From Gammaproteobacteria bacterium (GTDB lineage: Bacteria > Pseudomonadota > Gammaproteobacteria > SZUA-229): a DNA stretch of 14,541 bases. The notes beneath the pieces were generated by a model. The model was not told where the DNA came from and did no database searches. It saw nothing but the letters and a program-made list of their open reading frames with translations. How positions within the stretch are numbered: the first letter of the stretch is position 1; each line of letters starts with the position of its first letter. The stretch spans positions 1 to 14,541 of the forward strand of contig JACPVK010000020.1 in assembly GCA_016191795.1 (NCBI GenBank), in the 5' to 3' direction. Shown piece by piece: positions 7,933 to 14,541 of this stretch. A program made the translations under genes and the position numbers.

Positions 7933-8172
7933 TTATTTTTCGTGTTCCATGACGATAGGTTTATCACGCTTTTCCATGAGCAGCTCTTCGGCGTGTAATT
8001 CGTTGTCAGCGAACATCACTTTAATGATGGCCTTGTCATCGGGCTTTTGCGCAACGCGCTGTTCGCGGGCAAAGGTTTTGGCTTCCTTGAAGGAATCAAA
8101 TGTCTTGATGAGCTGGAGTTGCTTGAGCATGGCCATTTCGGCGTTTTCGATACGGTAAACAAAATAGGGCAT
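7933..8172 (-). CDS. Uncharacterised 79-residue protein
   Basis: A small soluble protein beginning MPYFVYRIENAEM and ending VMEHEK. The pattern of an N-terminal beta-strand, then KTFDSFKEAKTFAREQR, then VMFADNELHAEELLMEKRDKP resembles a small conserved family of proteobacterial hypotheticals that I recognise only loosely. No catalytic motif is visible. The start is supported by AGGTG 4 nt upstream (8177-8181, minus strand) and a good promoter at 8210-8239. Its TAA stop is in the same frame as the next gene, which starts five codons later. It is the first gene of the minus-strand unit and is divergent from the 99-aa gene. Confidence 0.72.
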   Translation of the reverse strand: MPYFVYRIENAEMAMLKQLQLIKTFDSFKEAKTFAREQRVAQKPDDKAIIKVMFADNELHAEELLMEKRDKPIVMEHEK

Positions 8173-8209
8173 GGCACACCTGATCTATATCCTAGTAAAC
8201 TACTCAGGT

Positions 8210-8239
8210 ATTATATCCGTGGCCGGCCCCAGGGCTCAA
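8210..8239 (-). promoter_or_regulatory. Sigma70-type promoter for the minus-strand unit
   Basis: On the minus strand, TTGAGC (8239-8234) and a perfect TATAAT (8215-8210) are separated by 18 bp. The predicted transcript starts near 8203, giving a leader of about 30 nt before the ATG at 8172. The 90-bp divergent region must also drive the 99-aa gene, but I see no clear promoter on the plus strand. Confidence 0.5.
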
Positions 8240-8250
8240 GTCACTCTTTT

Positions 8251-8255
8251 GGAAG
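8251..8255 (+). promoter_or_regulatory. RBS of the 99-aa gene
   Basis: GGAAG is 7 nt before the ATG at 8263. It supports that start over upstream in-frame starts lying inside the opposite gene. Confidence 0.6.
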
Positions 8256-8262
8256 ATTAAGC

Positions 8263-8562
8263 ATGAATGATGAATTAATGAAAGAACACCAGATCCTCGT
8301 CACCCTGCGCCAGGTGTTATCCAGCGTGGTGCGCGAAATCACGCCAGGCCCTGGTTTGCGGCACCCTCTAAGCGAAAAAACCATGGAAGACGTTCGTCAG
8401 TCGTTCGTGCTAATCGCCGCCAGAGAGCGCGAAATAACCGAATTACTGGGTAAACCCAGCCTGCATCGCCCGCATTATGTTGATGAACAAAAGCAGGGCA
8501 AGGTGGTGAAATTGCATGGTATAGGCCAGAATAAAAACAAGTCTGACGACGATGCCATCTAA
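8263..8562 (+). CDS. Uncharacterised 99-residue protein
   Basis: A small, soluble, mostly helical protein starting MNDELMKEHQILVTLRQVL. It has ITPGPGLRHPLSEKTMEDV in the middle and a polar, charged C-terminus. It looks like a conserved gammaproteobacterial hypothetical, but I cannot assign a domain. The open frame extends back to 8047, but that part is the reverse strand of the 79-aa gene, and the ATG at 8263 has a good RBS. It is divergent from the minus-strand trio and ends just before the REPIN-like repeat. Its helical, charged character suggests a binding or adaptor role, but that is a guess. Confidence 0.7.
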   Translation: MNDELMKEHQILVTLRQVLSSVVREITPGPGLRHPLSEKTMEDVRQSFVLIAAREREITELLGKPSLHRPHYVDEQKQGKVVKLHGIGQNKNKSDDDAI

Positions 8563-8577
8563 GTAAGGGTCTGTTGC

Positions 8578-8647
8578 AGGTGCGCCTTCAGGCGCACAGG
8601 GAGCCTGAAACACAGATGTTAATTTTTGTGCGCCTGAAGGCGCACCT
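8578..8647. repeat. REPIN-like pair of inverted hairpins
   Basis: A 20-nt arm, AGGTGCGCCTTCAGGCGCAC (8578-8597), is repeated as its exact reverse complement at 8628-8647. Similarity extends to CTG/CAG at the outer edges (8571-8651). Each arm is itself a hairpin with a GTGCGCC/GGCGCAC stem and a 4-nt loop. Two REP-type hairpins facing each other over a roughly 30-bp spacer is the layout of REPIN elements, which are mobilised in trans by RAYT (TnpA-REP) transposases. No such gene is in the window. The element ends about 27 bp before the SulP start. Confidence 0.8.
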
Positions 8648-8678
8648 ACAGAAAATCATCTATTCCAGGTCAACCTGA

Positions 8679-10832
8679 TTGAAAGCTTTGTTTGCGAAGG
8701 GCGATATTTTCGGCGGCCTGGCTGCCAGTGCTGTCATATTGCCGCAGGCGACAGCATTTGGTATCGCCCTCTGGACACCTTACGGTATCAGCGCGTCATC
8801 GGCGGCACTGGCCGGTTTAATCACCACTATTTTCCTTTGTTTATTTTCCGGGTTGGCGCGCGGCAGCATTGGCATGGTCAGCGCACCCACCGGCCCTACC
8901 ATGGTCCTGGTTGGCGGTGCACTGGTCACACTTTCCGCCCAGGGCTATGCGGCCGAACAACTCATTGTATTAATTTCCTTGCTGTTACTGATCAGTGGCG
9001 CCATGCAAGTGTTAATAGGCCTGAGTAACGGTGGCAGGTTAATTAAATTTATCCCTTACCCCGTCGTATCCGGATTCGTAACCGGCTCTGCCCTGCTGAT
9101 GATTCTGTCGCAATTGCGGTTGCTGGAAGTGCAGCACTATCAACAATTGTTGCTACAGGCATTGTGGATACCGTGGGTTACAGCCGTTAGCAGTTTTGTT
9201 GCCATGGCAATGGCTGCACGCTACTGGAAAAAATTACCGGATACCGTAGCAGGATTGTTGATCGGCACGTTGTTGTTTCATGGGCTGGTTCTGGTGTCAG
9301 GCGTTGCCGCGCCGGAACATTGGCTGGTAGGCAGCCTGCCGGGTGTGACCGAGTTGCATGTGATTAATCCTTTCCAATCAGAATATATTTCTGCGAATGA
9401 AATTCCCTGGGCAATTATTTTACCGGTAAGCGCCGCACTCGCCGTACTTTCCGCAACCAATAATTTGTTGACCGCTGTGGTGGCTGATTCTGCTACCACC
9501 ACGCGGCATCATGCCAAACGTGAATTAACCGGACAGGGTATTGGCCAGATGATGGCGGCTATGTTCGGCGGTATTGCCGGTTCCGGTACCACGGGGGCGA
9601 CTCTGGTATCTGTGCAGAGCGGCGGCAGGCGTGGTGTGGCGTTGTTCAGCGCATTGATATTTACGTTGTGTGTGTTGTTGCTGGGATCGGTAGCAGCGTT
9701 ATTGCCGGTGAGTGTGCTCGCCGGATTAATACTCAATGTTGCCATTATGAGCATGATCAAGTGGGATATGTTTGTCTGGCTGAAACGCCGCGCCAGCCGT
9801 CTCGATGGTGCCACTGCCTTGCTGGTGATTGGCGTTACCCTTGCTTATAACCTGATGGCGGCGATTGGTGTTGGCCTGGTTGTCGCCATTCTGCAATTTG
9901 TGCGTGCGCAAATTAAATCGCCGGTGATTCATCGGCGCTCTAATCTTGCACAGCGCCCCTCTGTTCGCCAACGCAGTGATTCACAAAGAGCGTTGCTGAA
10001 TCTGCATGCCAATCAGGTCCTGATTTATGAGCTCACCGGTAATTTGTTTTTTGGTACCGTCGATTATCTGTTTGAAAAATTAACTGACGATTTTAACATG
10101 CCTGTCACCATCATTCTGGATATGGCGCGTGTTCATCAGGTCGACCTCACCGCGGTGCGCATGTTTCGGCAAATGATCGACCGTATTCATGTGAGTGGTG
10201 GCGAGCTGGTATTCACCAACGTACGCAAAGGCAAAGGCCTCAGCCACAAGGTGGAAAAATCATTGCGCCGCATCAGCGCCCACCACACGGGTACTTACCC
10301 CGTTAAAACATTTATTGATGCCGATGAAGCGATTGAATATGCGGAAAATAAATTACTTGCCGAACTGGGTGTAGACCCTGAGTCCATTCATCGCGTCGAA
10401 TTATCCGAAGGCAATTTGTTCGCCGATTTTGCAGCGAATGATGTGACGACACTTCAACAATACATGACCCGCGTTTCACTCAAATCTGGCGACTATCTAT
10501 TTCATATAAATGATCCGGGTGAAGAACTGTTTGTCGTCCTCGAAGGTGATATCGATATACTGTTGCCTTATACCGAGTATCACTACAAACGATTATCAAA
10601 ATGCGGACCAGGTGCGTTCCTGGGTGAAATCGCTTTTCTTAAACAGGGATTACGTACGGCCGATGCCAAAGCCATTGTCGATAGCGAATTACTCAAGCTG
10701 GATCGCCATGCTTTCAGGAAATTACGCGAACAACATCCGGATGTGGCGATCAAGTTGCTAATGCGATTAGGCCAGGAGTTGGGTACACGGTTACGTCGGG
10801 CGGATGAAGAGTTGCACAGGTTGTCGAGTTGA
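8679..10832 (+). CDS. SulP/SLC26-type anion transporter with STAS and cNMP-binding domains
   Basis: A 717-residue inner-membrane protein. Residues about 10-410 are the SulP transport domain, with 10-12 hydrophobic segments, the family's early ALPQATAFGIA-like segment and the conserved HAKRELTGQGIGQMMAAMFGG. A STAS domain follows at about 440-550 (IILDMARVHQVDLTAVRMF). A cyclic-nucleotide-binding domain follows at about 580-700, with phosphate-cassette residues G649, E650, R659, T660 and A661 in GEIAFLKQGLRTADA. The family carries sulfate, bicarbonate or other anions; which one is unknown. The cNMP domain suggests control by cAMP or a related nucleotide. The start is TTG, because the codon just before it is an in-frame TGA; AGGT lies 8 nt upstream. 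Confidence 0.93.
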   Translation: MKALFAKGDIFGGLAASAVILPQATAFGIALWTPYGISASSAALAGLITTIFLCLFSGLARGSIGMVSAPTGPTMVLVGGALVTLSAQGYAAEQLIVLISLLLLISGAMQVLIGLSNGGRLIKFIPYPVVSGFVTGSALLMILSQLRLLEVQHYQQLLLQALWIPWVTAVSSFVAMAMAARYWKKLPDTVAGLLIGTLLFHGLVLVSGVAAPEHWLVGSLPGVTELHVINPFQSEYISANEIPWAIILPVSAALAVLSATNNLLTAVVADSATTTRHHAKRELTGQGIGQMMAAMFGGIAGSGTTGATLVSVQSGGRRGVALFSALIFTLCVLLLGSVAALLPVSVLAGLILNVAIMSMIKWDMFVWLKRRASRLDGATALLVIGVTLAYNLMAAIGVGLVVAILQFVRAQIKSPVIHRRSNLAQRPSVRQRSDSQRALLNLHANQVLIYELTGNLFFGTVDYLFEKLTDDFNMPVTIILDMARVHQVDLTAVRMFRQMIDRIHVSGGELVFTNVRKGKGLSHKVEKSLRRISAHHTGTYPVKTFIDADEAIEYAENKLLAELGVDPESIHRVELSEGNLFADFAANDVTTLQQYMTRVSLKSGDYLFHINDPGEELFVVLEGDIDILLPYTEYHYKRLSKCGPGAFLGEIAFLKQGLRTADAKAIVDSELLKLDRHAFRKLREQHPDVAIKLLMRLGQELGTRLRRADEELHRLSS

Positions 10833-10942
10833 GGAAGCTAAATGTGTTCTATTATATTTGACCAGCCAGTGTTCCAGCACGATTGTGTCGTGTGAAAAAA
10901 TAGCAGTTCATTCAATAAATATTTTCACCATCGATATTCAGA
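10833..10942. other. Convergent intergenic gap, 110 bp
   Basis: No gene or strong terminator is seen between the SulP stop and the stop of the c-di-GMP gene. A weak hairpin (CACGA/TCGTG, 10878-10892) is followed by an A-rich, not T-rich, tract on the plus strand. Confidence 0.6.
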
Positions 10943-13900
10943 TTATGCCGAGAGGTGTGCAGGGACATGAAAGATCTTCTGGGCAAGATGTGCGACCTCA
11001 TCGCCTGTAAAGGGTTTTTCCAGTATGAAGCAGTTAATCCCATTTAGCAGGTTGCATGTTTTTTCAAATGGTTTAAAGGCTTTGTGTATGGCATCAATGC
11101 TGTATGAGGTGCAGATAACAATTGGCACGTCACGGTTAATTTTCCTTATTGCTTGCACCAGATCGATTCCAGACATTTTGGGCATCAGCATATCCACCAG
11201 AATCAGGCCAAATTGACCAGGATTCTGCTGGATTATGTCCAGTCCCGCGATCGGGTTCGTTACGGTATGGGGTCTGTGACCCAGGCTATCGAACACACTG
11301 GCCATCATCGTACAGATAAATTCATCATCATCAATTACCAGAACATCCATGGGCGGAATGTTGTTGCCTGTCGGGTGTGAGGGCGACTGGTTGCGATCCG
11401 TTATATATCGAATAACTTCCCCGGCAGGCAGTGGCTTGCAATAGTAATACCCCTGAATGATGTCGCACCTCAAACGATACAGGTATTCCACCTGTTTACT
11501 CGTTTCCACTCCTTCCGCCACAACATCCATCCCCAGATCGTGCGCCAGTTCTATCGCTGCCGAAACGATAATGACATCGTTGGGTTCTGTTTCGATATGC
11601 ATAATGAACGAGCGATCCAGTTTGAGGCAGCTGATGGGGAAGTCCTTGAGGTAACCAAGCGAGGAATGGCCCGTGCCAAAATCATCGATGGCAACGCCCA
11701 CGCCAATGTTTCGCAGGTTGTGCAATGTTCGGGTATTTTCCACGGGGTTATCCATGGCCAGGCTCTCGGTGATTTCCAGTTCCAGACTGGAAGCCGGAAG
11801 GCCGATTTCCTCCAGTAAACGTGAAATGGATGCGGCTAAATTTTCCTGGCGGAACTGCCGGGCAGACAGGTTTACGGACATTTGCACATCCACCATGCCT
11901 TGCTCGCGCCATTGTTTGAGCTGGTAGCAGGCTGTACGCAACACCCATTCGCCCAGTGGCAGGATCAGGCCGGTATCTTCTGCAATCGGTATGGATACGC
12001 CCGGTGGTATGAGCCCTTTTTCCGGATGTTGCCATCGTACCAGCGCCTCAAGACCGGTGACCCGGCCCGATTCAATACTGACTTGCGGCTGGTAGTGCAG
12101 CAGAAATTCCTGACGCTGAAGTGCCAGACGCATGTCATTGCTCAGGCTCAACCTGATTTGAGCTGCTTCCTGCATGGCCGGGGTGAAGTAGCTGAATCGG
12201 TTACGTCCTTGATTCTTTGCGGCGTACATTGCCTGGTCAGCATTCTTCATCAGACTATCAATATTGTTTGCATCATTCGGGTACAGGCAGATACCGATAC
12301 TGGCGGAAACATGAACCGTTTGACTGCCTAGTTGAAAAGGTGTTGCCAGTTCAGTGATAAGCTTTTGCGCAATTGCCTCCAGGTGAGCTGTTTCAGTCAC
12401 CTCAGAAATGATGATGGTGAATTCGTCCCCGCCCAGACGGGCCACGGTATCCGAACCGCGCATACAGTGGCTAATTCGAAGAGCAGCCTCTTTCAACAGG
12501 ATGTCGCCGATGTCATGGCCAAGCGCGTCATTCACTTCCTTGAATTGGTCGAGGTCAATTAAACATAGTGCCAGTTGTGTTCCCGTGCGCTCGGATTTCA
12601 TTATCTCCTGCTGCATCAGGTTACGGAACATGGCGCGATTAGGCAGGCCAGTGAGTGAATCAAAGTTGGCCTGCTTCCAGATAACGCCCTCAGCCTGTAT
12701 GCGTTCGGTAATGTCATACAGGACAACCAAGTGCGTGTCTATGTAGTTTCCTACCAGCGGTGCAGCGCTGACCAGCACAGTTCTTGTTGCGCCGTCCTTG
12801 CATACAATCTTCACTTCCAGTGGCTGGAATTCGGATCCATGTTCTTTCGAATGATCGAAGCGGGATTGCCAGGTGGATCTTACCCACTCGCGGTAAGCGG
12901 GATCCGGGTAAGCTTTAAGCCACCAGTCGCACAGTGTTGGAATGTCTTCCAGGCTGTATCCAAAAGTGTTCACGAAGGGTTTGTTCAGGAATGTAATATT
13001 CTGCTTTTCATCGTTGAGGGCAAACGGAATGGGTGCCGCGTTGATGATGGAACCCAGCCTTGCCTCACTGCTGCGCAGGGTTTGTTCCGCCTGCCTGCGT
13101 TCAGCCTGTAAGGCCGTGATCAGCAAGCCCGTGAGTACTGTGGTTGTCATATAACTCCATAGCAGAAACAGGCTGATATGAAGCTCATACAGATTGAAGG
13201 TGCCATGCCCCGTGGCCGTGCCCCAGGCGGCCGCTACCGAGAAGGACAAAGCGGCAAGTGCCGTGACGGGATTGCCGAAACGCAAGGCTGCCCATGCCAG
13301 TAATGGCAAGGTCAGAAACGCCAGAGGCAATGCCTGGCCCTGCACATCGAAGTCATGGAAAAATGCCAGCCAGATTGTCGCGCATGAAGCGAGTACCCAG
13401 AGTAGAAACTCCCGGTGATTGCGCCCAAGAATTGTGAGTTTATCCAGGCTAAGGCTCAGAAGTATGGGAGCGGCCAGCAGCACCCCGACAGTGTCTCCCA
13501 TCCACCATGTTAGCCAGGAAGAGACTGCGGATTCCGCAGGCGTTAATTCCGCGACATAAAGATTCGTGACACCGCCAAATGCAGACAACATCATGCCCAG
13601 GCAAGCGGCTCCAATGAAAATGGCAACATCTCTTTCGCGATCGAATGCTGGGTGGAAACCTGCACGTTTTAATAAACTGGCCGTGAGCAGTGGAGCCAGT
13701 GTGTTGCCCACAGCAATGCCTGCTGCCAGTGGCCATGCAGAACCAATAGCCAGATTGGCGAGAAATGCGCCGAGGTAAATACCTGGCCAAAGTCTCCATC
13801 CCCATCGCAGCAACGCTGCAACCGCTATGCCCGTCGGGAACCAGACTAGCGTGATATGTGTACCCACAGAGGGAATTTGCAAACCGAGCCAGCCAGCAGC

Positions 13901-13951
13901 GAGATAGGCTAAAGCCAGTAAAATTGAGTGAGCCAACGCATTAGTAGTCAT
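10943..13951 (-). CDS. MASE1-PAS-GGDEF-EAL-REC c-di-GMP turnover protein
   Basis: A 1002-residue inner-membrane signalling enzyme. Residues 1 to about 285 are a MASE1 membrane sensor with roughly eight to ten transmembrane segments. A PAS domain follows at about 295-418. GGDEF (about 425-590) has intact GGDEF at 507-511 and an inhibitory I-site RGSD at 498-501. EAL (about 600-855) has E635-A636-L637, N694, E726, D756-D757, K777, E813 and Q833, so both c-di-GMP synthesis and hydrolysis look possible. A receiver domain ends the protein (868-997), with the D874-D876 acidic pocket, phospho-acceptor D920, T948 and K979. A receiver is usually N-terminal, so this order is odd. The stretch T948-K979 is about nine residues longer than in CheY. 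The RBS is weak. It converges on the SulP gene. Confidence 0.95.
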   Translation of the reverse strand: MTTNALAHSILLALAYLAAGWLGLQIPSVGTHITLVWFPTGIAVAALLRWGWRLWPGIYLGAFLANLAIGSAWPLAAGIAVGNTLAPLLTASLLKRAGFHPAFDRERDVAIFIGAACLGMMLSAFGGVTNLYVAELTPAESAVSSWLTWWMGDTVGVLLAAPILLSLSLDKLTILGRNHREFLLWVLASCATIWLAFFHDFDVQGQALPLAFLTLPLLAWAALRFGNPVTALAALSFSVAAAWGTATGHGTFNLYELHISLFLLWSYMTTTVLTGLLITALQAERRQAEQTLRSSEARLGSIINAAPIPFALNDEKQNITFLNKPFVNTFGYSLEDIPTLCDWWLKAYPDPAYREWVRSTWQSRFDHSKEHGSEFQPLEVKIVCKDGATRTVLVSAAPLVGNYIDTHLVVLYDITERIQAEGVIWKQANFDSLTGLPNRAMFRNLMQQEIMKSERTGTQLALCLIDLDQFKEVNDALGHDIGDILLKEAALRISHCMRGSDTVARLGGDEFTIIISEVTETAHLEAIAQKLITELATPFQLGSQTVHVSASIGICLYPNDANNIDSLMKNADQAMYAAKNQGRNRFSYFTPAMQEAAQIRLSLSNDMRLALQRQEFLLHYQPQVSIESGRVTGLEALVRWQHPEKGLIPPGVSIPIAEDTGLILPLGEWVLRTACYQLKQWREQGMVDVQMSVNLSARQFRQENLAASISRLLEEIGLPASSLELEITESLAMDNPVENTRTLHNLRNIGVGVAIDDFGTGHSSLGYLKDFPISCLKLDRSFIMHIETEPNDVIIVSAAIELAHDLGMDVVAEGVETSKQVEYLYRLRCDIIQGYYYCKPLPAGEVIRYITDRNQSPSHPTGNNIPPMDVLVIDDDEFICTMMASVFDSLGHRPHTVTNPIAGLDIIQQNPGQFGLILVDMLMPKMSGIDLVQAIRKINRDVPIVICTSYSIDAIHKAFKPFEKTCNLLNGINCFILEKPFTGDEVAHLAQKIFHVPAHLSA

Positions 13952-14126
13952 TATTAGGTCATTTCAGTTATGTAGCTGAAAGCTGGATCAGGATTCTTTG
14001 TTTTGTGGAGTTTTGAAGGCTGCCGGGAAGAGTATAGTTAAGGTTGGTAAAAAACCATGAGCGAATGTGGCTCTTGGTAGTACCGGAATACATGGAAACA
14101 ATAGATTAATGTATCAGGCAAAAAAA

Positions 14127-14197
14127 TTACCACTGAGCACACGGAGGTCACAGAGAAATCAACACAAAATCTTCTGTGCTCTCTGTGTGCTCGGTAA
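14127..14197. repeat. Inverted repeat with CACAGAG-type arms
   Basis: The left arm (14127-14160) begins TTACCACTGAGCACACGGAGG and runs into CACAGAGAAATC. The right arm (about 14165-14197), read on the minus strand, begins TTACCGAGCACACAGAGAGC and runs into CACAGAAGATTTT. The arms are imperfect copies made of loose units around CACAGAG, with only a few bases between them. The build is like the CGCAAAG-type element at 817-960, with a different unit. Such CACAGAG repeats are widespread in bacterial genomes, from general knowledge. Confidence 0.65.
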
Positions 14198-14229
14198 CTG
14201 TCCGGTCTTCGTTCCAGACGCGACTCTAC

Positions 14230-14249
14230 CGATTCCATCCATGGAATCG
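14230..14249. repeat. Perfect 8-bp hairpin
   Basis: CGATTCCA and TGGAATCG flank a TCCA loop. There is no T run on either side, so it is not a standard terminator. It lies just outside the CACAGAG repeat and may be an unrelated palindrome. Confidence 0.45.
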
Positions 14250-14290
14250 TCATGCGTTGCGCTACCTCCTGCATCCGTGAGTCGTCTGTG

Positions 14291-14320
14291 GTGAAAAAAT
14301 TAGAATGCTATTCTTTTCAC
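14291..14320 (-). terminator. Possible terminator of the partial minus-strand gene
   Basis: On the minus strand, GTGAAA-AGAAT-AGC-ATTCT is followed by AATTTTTTCAC. The stem is AT-rich and short, but it has a T run on the correct side. It lies 56 bp beyond the stop at 14376. The outer GTGAAA/TTTCAC pairing would extend the stem with a bulge. Confidence 0.35.
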
Positions 14321-14375
14321 GTGAGTTGTTAGTAGTAAAACAGATAAACAGTCGGAAAATATTCCTGTTATTTAA

Positions 14376-14541
14376 TTAATGCTCTGGCAGACGACTACGT
14401 AATTCTTCCCGGTTAAACCACCAGCTGGATTCTTCACCAACGATGGCATTCAATACCATGCCCAGTCTTGGCAGAAATTTTTTCGGATCTTTTAATTCCA
14501 GTTTATGCATCCAGAAATCCAGTGCTTCCTGAGATTTAACA
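14376..14541 (-). CDS. 3' end of an unrecognised minus-strand gene
   Basis: The minus strand is open from the window edge for 54 codons to a TAA (14376-14378). The residues end WWFNREELRSRLPEH, preceded by ALDFWMHKLELKDPKKF and LPRLGMVLNAIVGEESS. The composition and absence of stops look like real coding sequence. The start and most of the protein lie outside the window. I do not recognise the family; it looks soluble and helical. Confidence 0.6.
   Translation of the reverse strand, partial: VKSQEALDFWMHKLELKDPKKFLPRLGMVLNAIVGEESSWWFNREELRSRLPEH

Larger units (their letters stand above)
13952..14375. other. 424-bp non-coding gap with repeats and hairpins
   Basis: No coding region is convincing here. 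The gap holds the region upstream of the c-di-GMP gene, an inverted repeat (14127-14197), a perfect hairpin (14230-14249) and an AT-rich stem that may act as a terminator (14291-14320). The short open frames in it have no RBS and overlap repeat DNA. Confidence 0.6.

Noticed and set aside
8047..8262. N-terminal extension of the 99-aa protein
   Set aside because: It is the reverse strand of the 79-aa gene; the ATG at 8263 has a good RBS.
10878..10892. Hairpin after the SulP gene as a terminator
   Set aside because: The stem is only 5 bp and is followed by A residues, not T, on the plus strand; for the minus strand the T run is on the wrong side.

Overview
The window looks like a chromosomal segment of a gammaproteobacterium of moderate GC content. 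Two things point there. The TCA genes lie in the order sucB-lpd-sucC-sucD, the arrangement known from Pseudomonas-type gammaproteobacteria. There is also an outer-membrane porin with a terminal phenylalanine, a DedA protein, a SulP transporter and a MASE1 c-di-GMP enzyme. I cannot place it to genus. I see no plasmid, phage, insertion sequence, CRISPR array, rRNA or tRNA.

Layout. Positions 1-4601 (+) hold the distal part of the 2-oxoglutarate dehydrogenase / succinyl-CoA synthetase operon: the 3' part of sucB (E2), lpd (E3), sucC and sucD. Together they take 2-oxoglutarate to succinate through succinyl-CoA. The sucB-lpd gap is 220 bp and is filled with inverted-repeat DNA. Positions 4710-6742 (+) hold a porin-like beta-barrel gene and a periplasmic Sel1-repeat/coiled-coil gene, about 35 bp apart. 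Positions 8172-6755 (-) hold three genes: a 79-aa conserved-looking protein, a 152-aa Cys-rich protein that begins with GTG in the same frame as the first gene's stop, and a DedA-family membrane protein. A 99-aa protein (8263-8562, +) is divergent from them across a short promoter region. A REPIN-like double hairpin (8578-8651) separates it from a TTG-started SulP transporter carrying STAS and cyclic-nucleotide-binding domains (8679-10832, +). Converging on that gene is a 1002-aa MASE1-PAS-GGDEF-EAL-REC protein (13951-10943, -). A 424-bp gap with another inverted repeat follows, and then the 3' end of an unrecognised minus-strand gene that runs off the window.

How the genes fit together. The first block is core carbon metabolism. 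The rest suggests envelope transport and nucleotide second-messenger control: a porin and its periplasmic neighbour, a DedA flippase-type protein, an anion transporter with a cNMP sensor, and a two-way c-di-GMP enzyme with a receiver domain. Links between these blocks are inference.

Most notable are the palindromic repeat elements of four sequence types, all in intergenic DNA; the in-frame pair of small genes; the C-terminal receiver with a lengthened segment on the c-di-GMP enzyme; and the SulP-STAS-cNMP fusion. I did not find a clear, wholly new multi-gene system. The best candidate for something undescribed is the small divergent cluster at 7459-8562.
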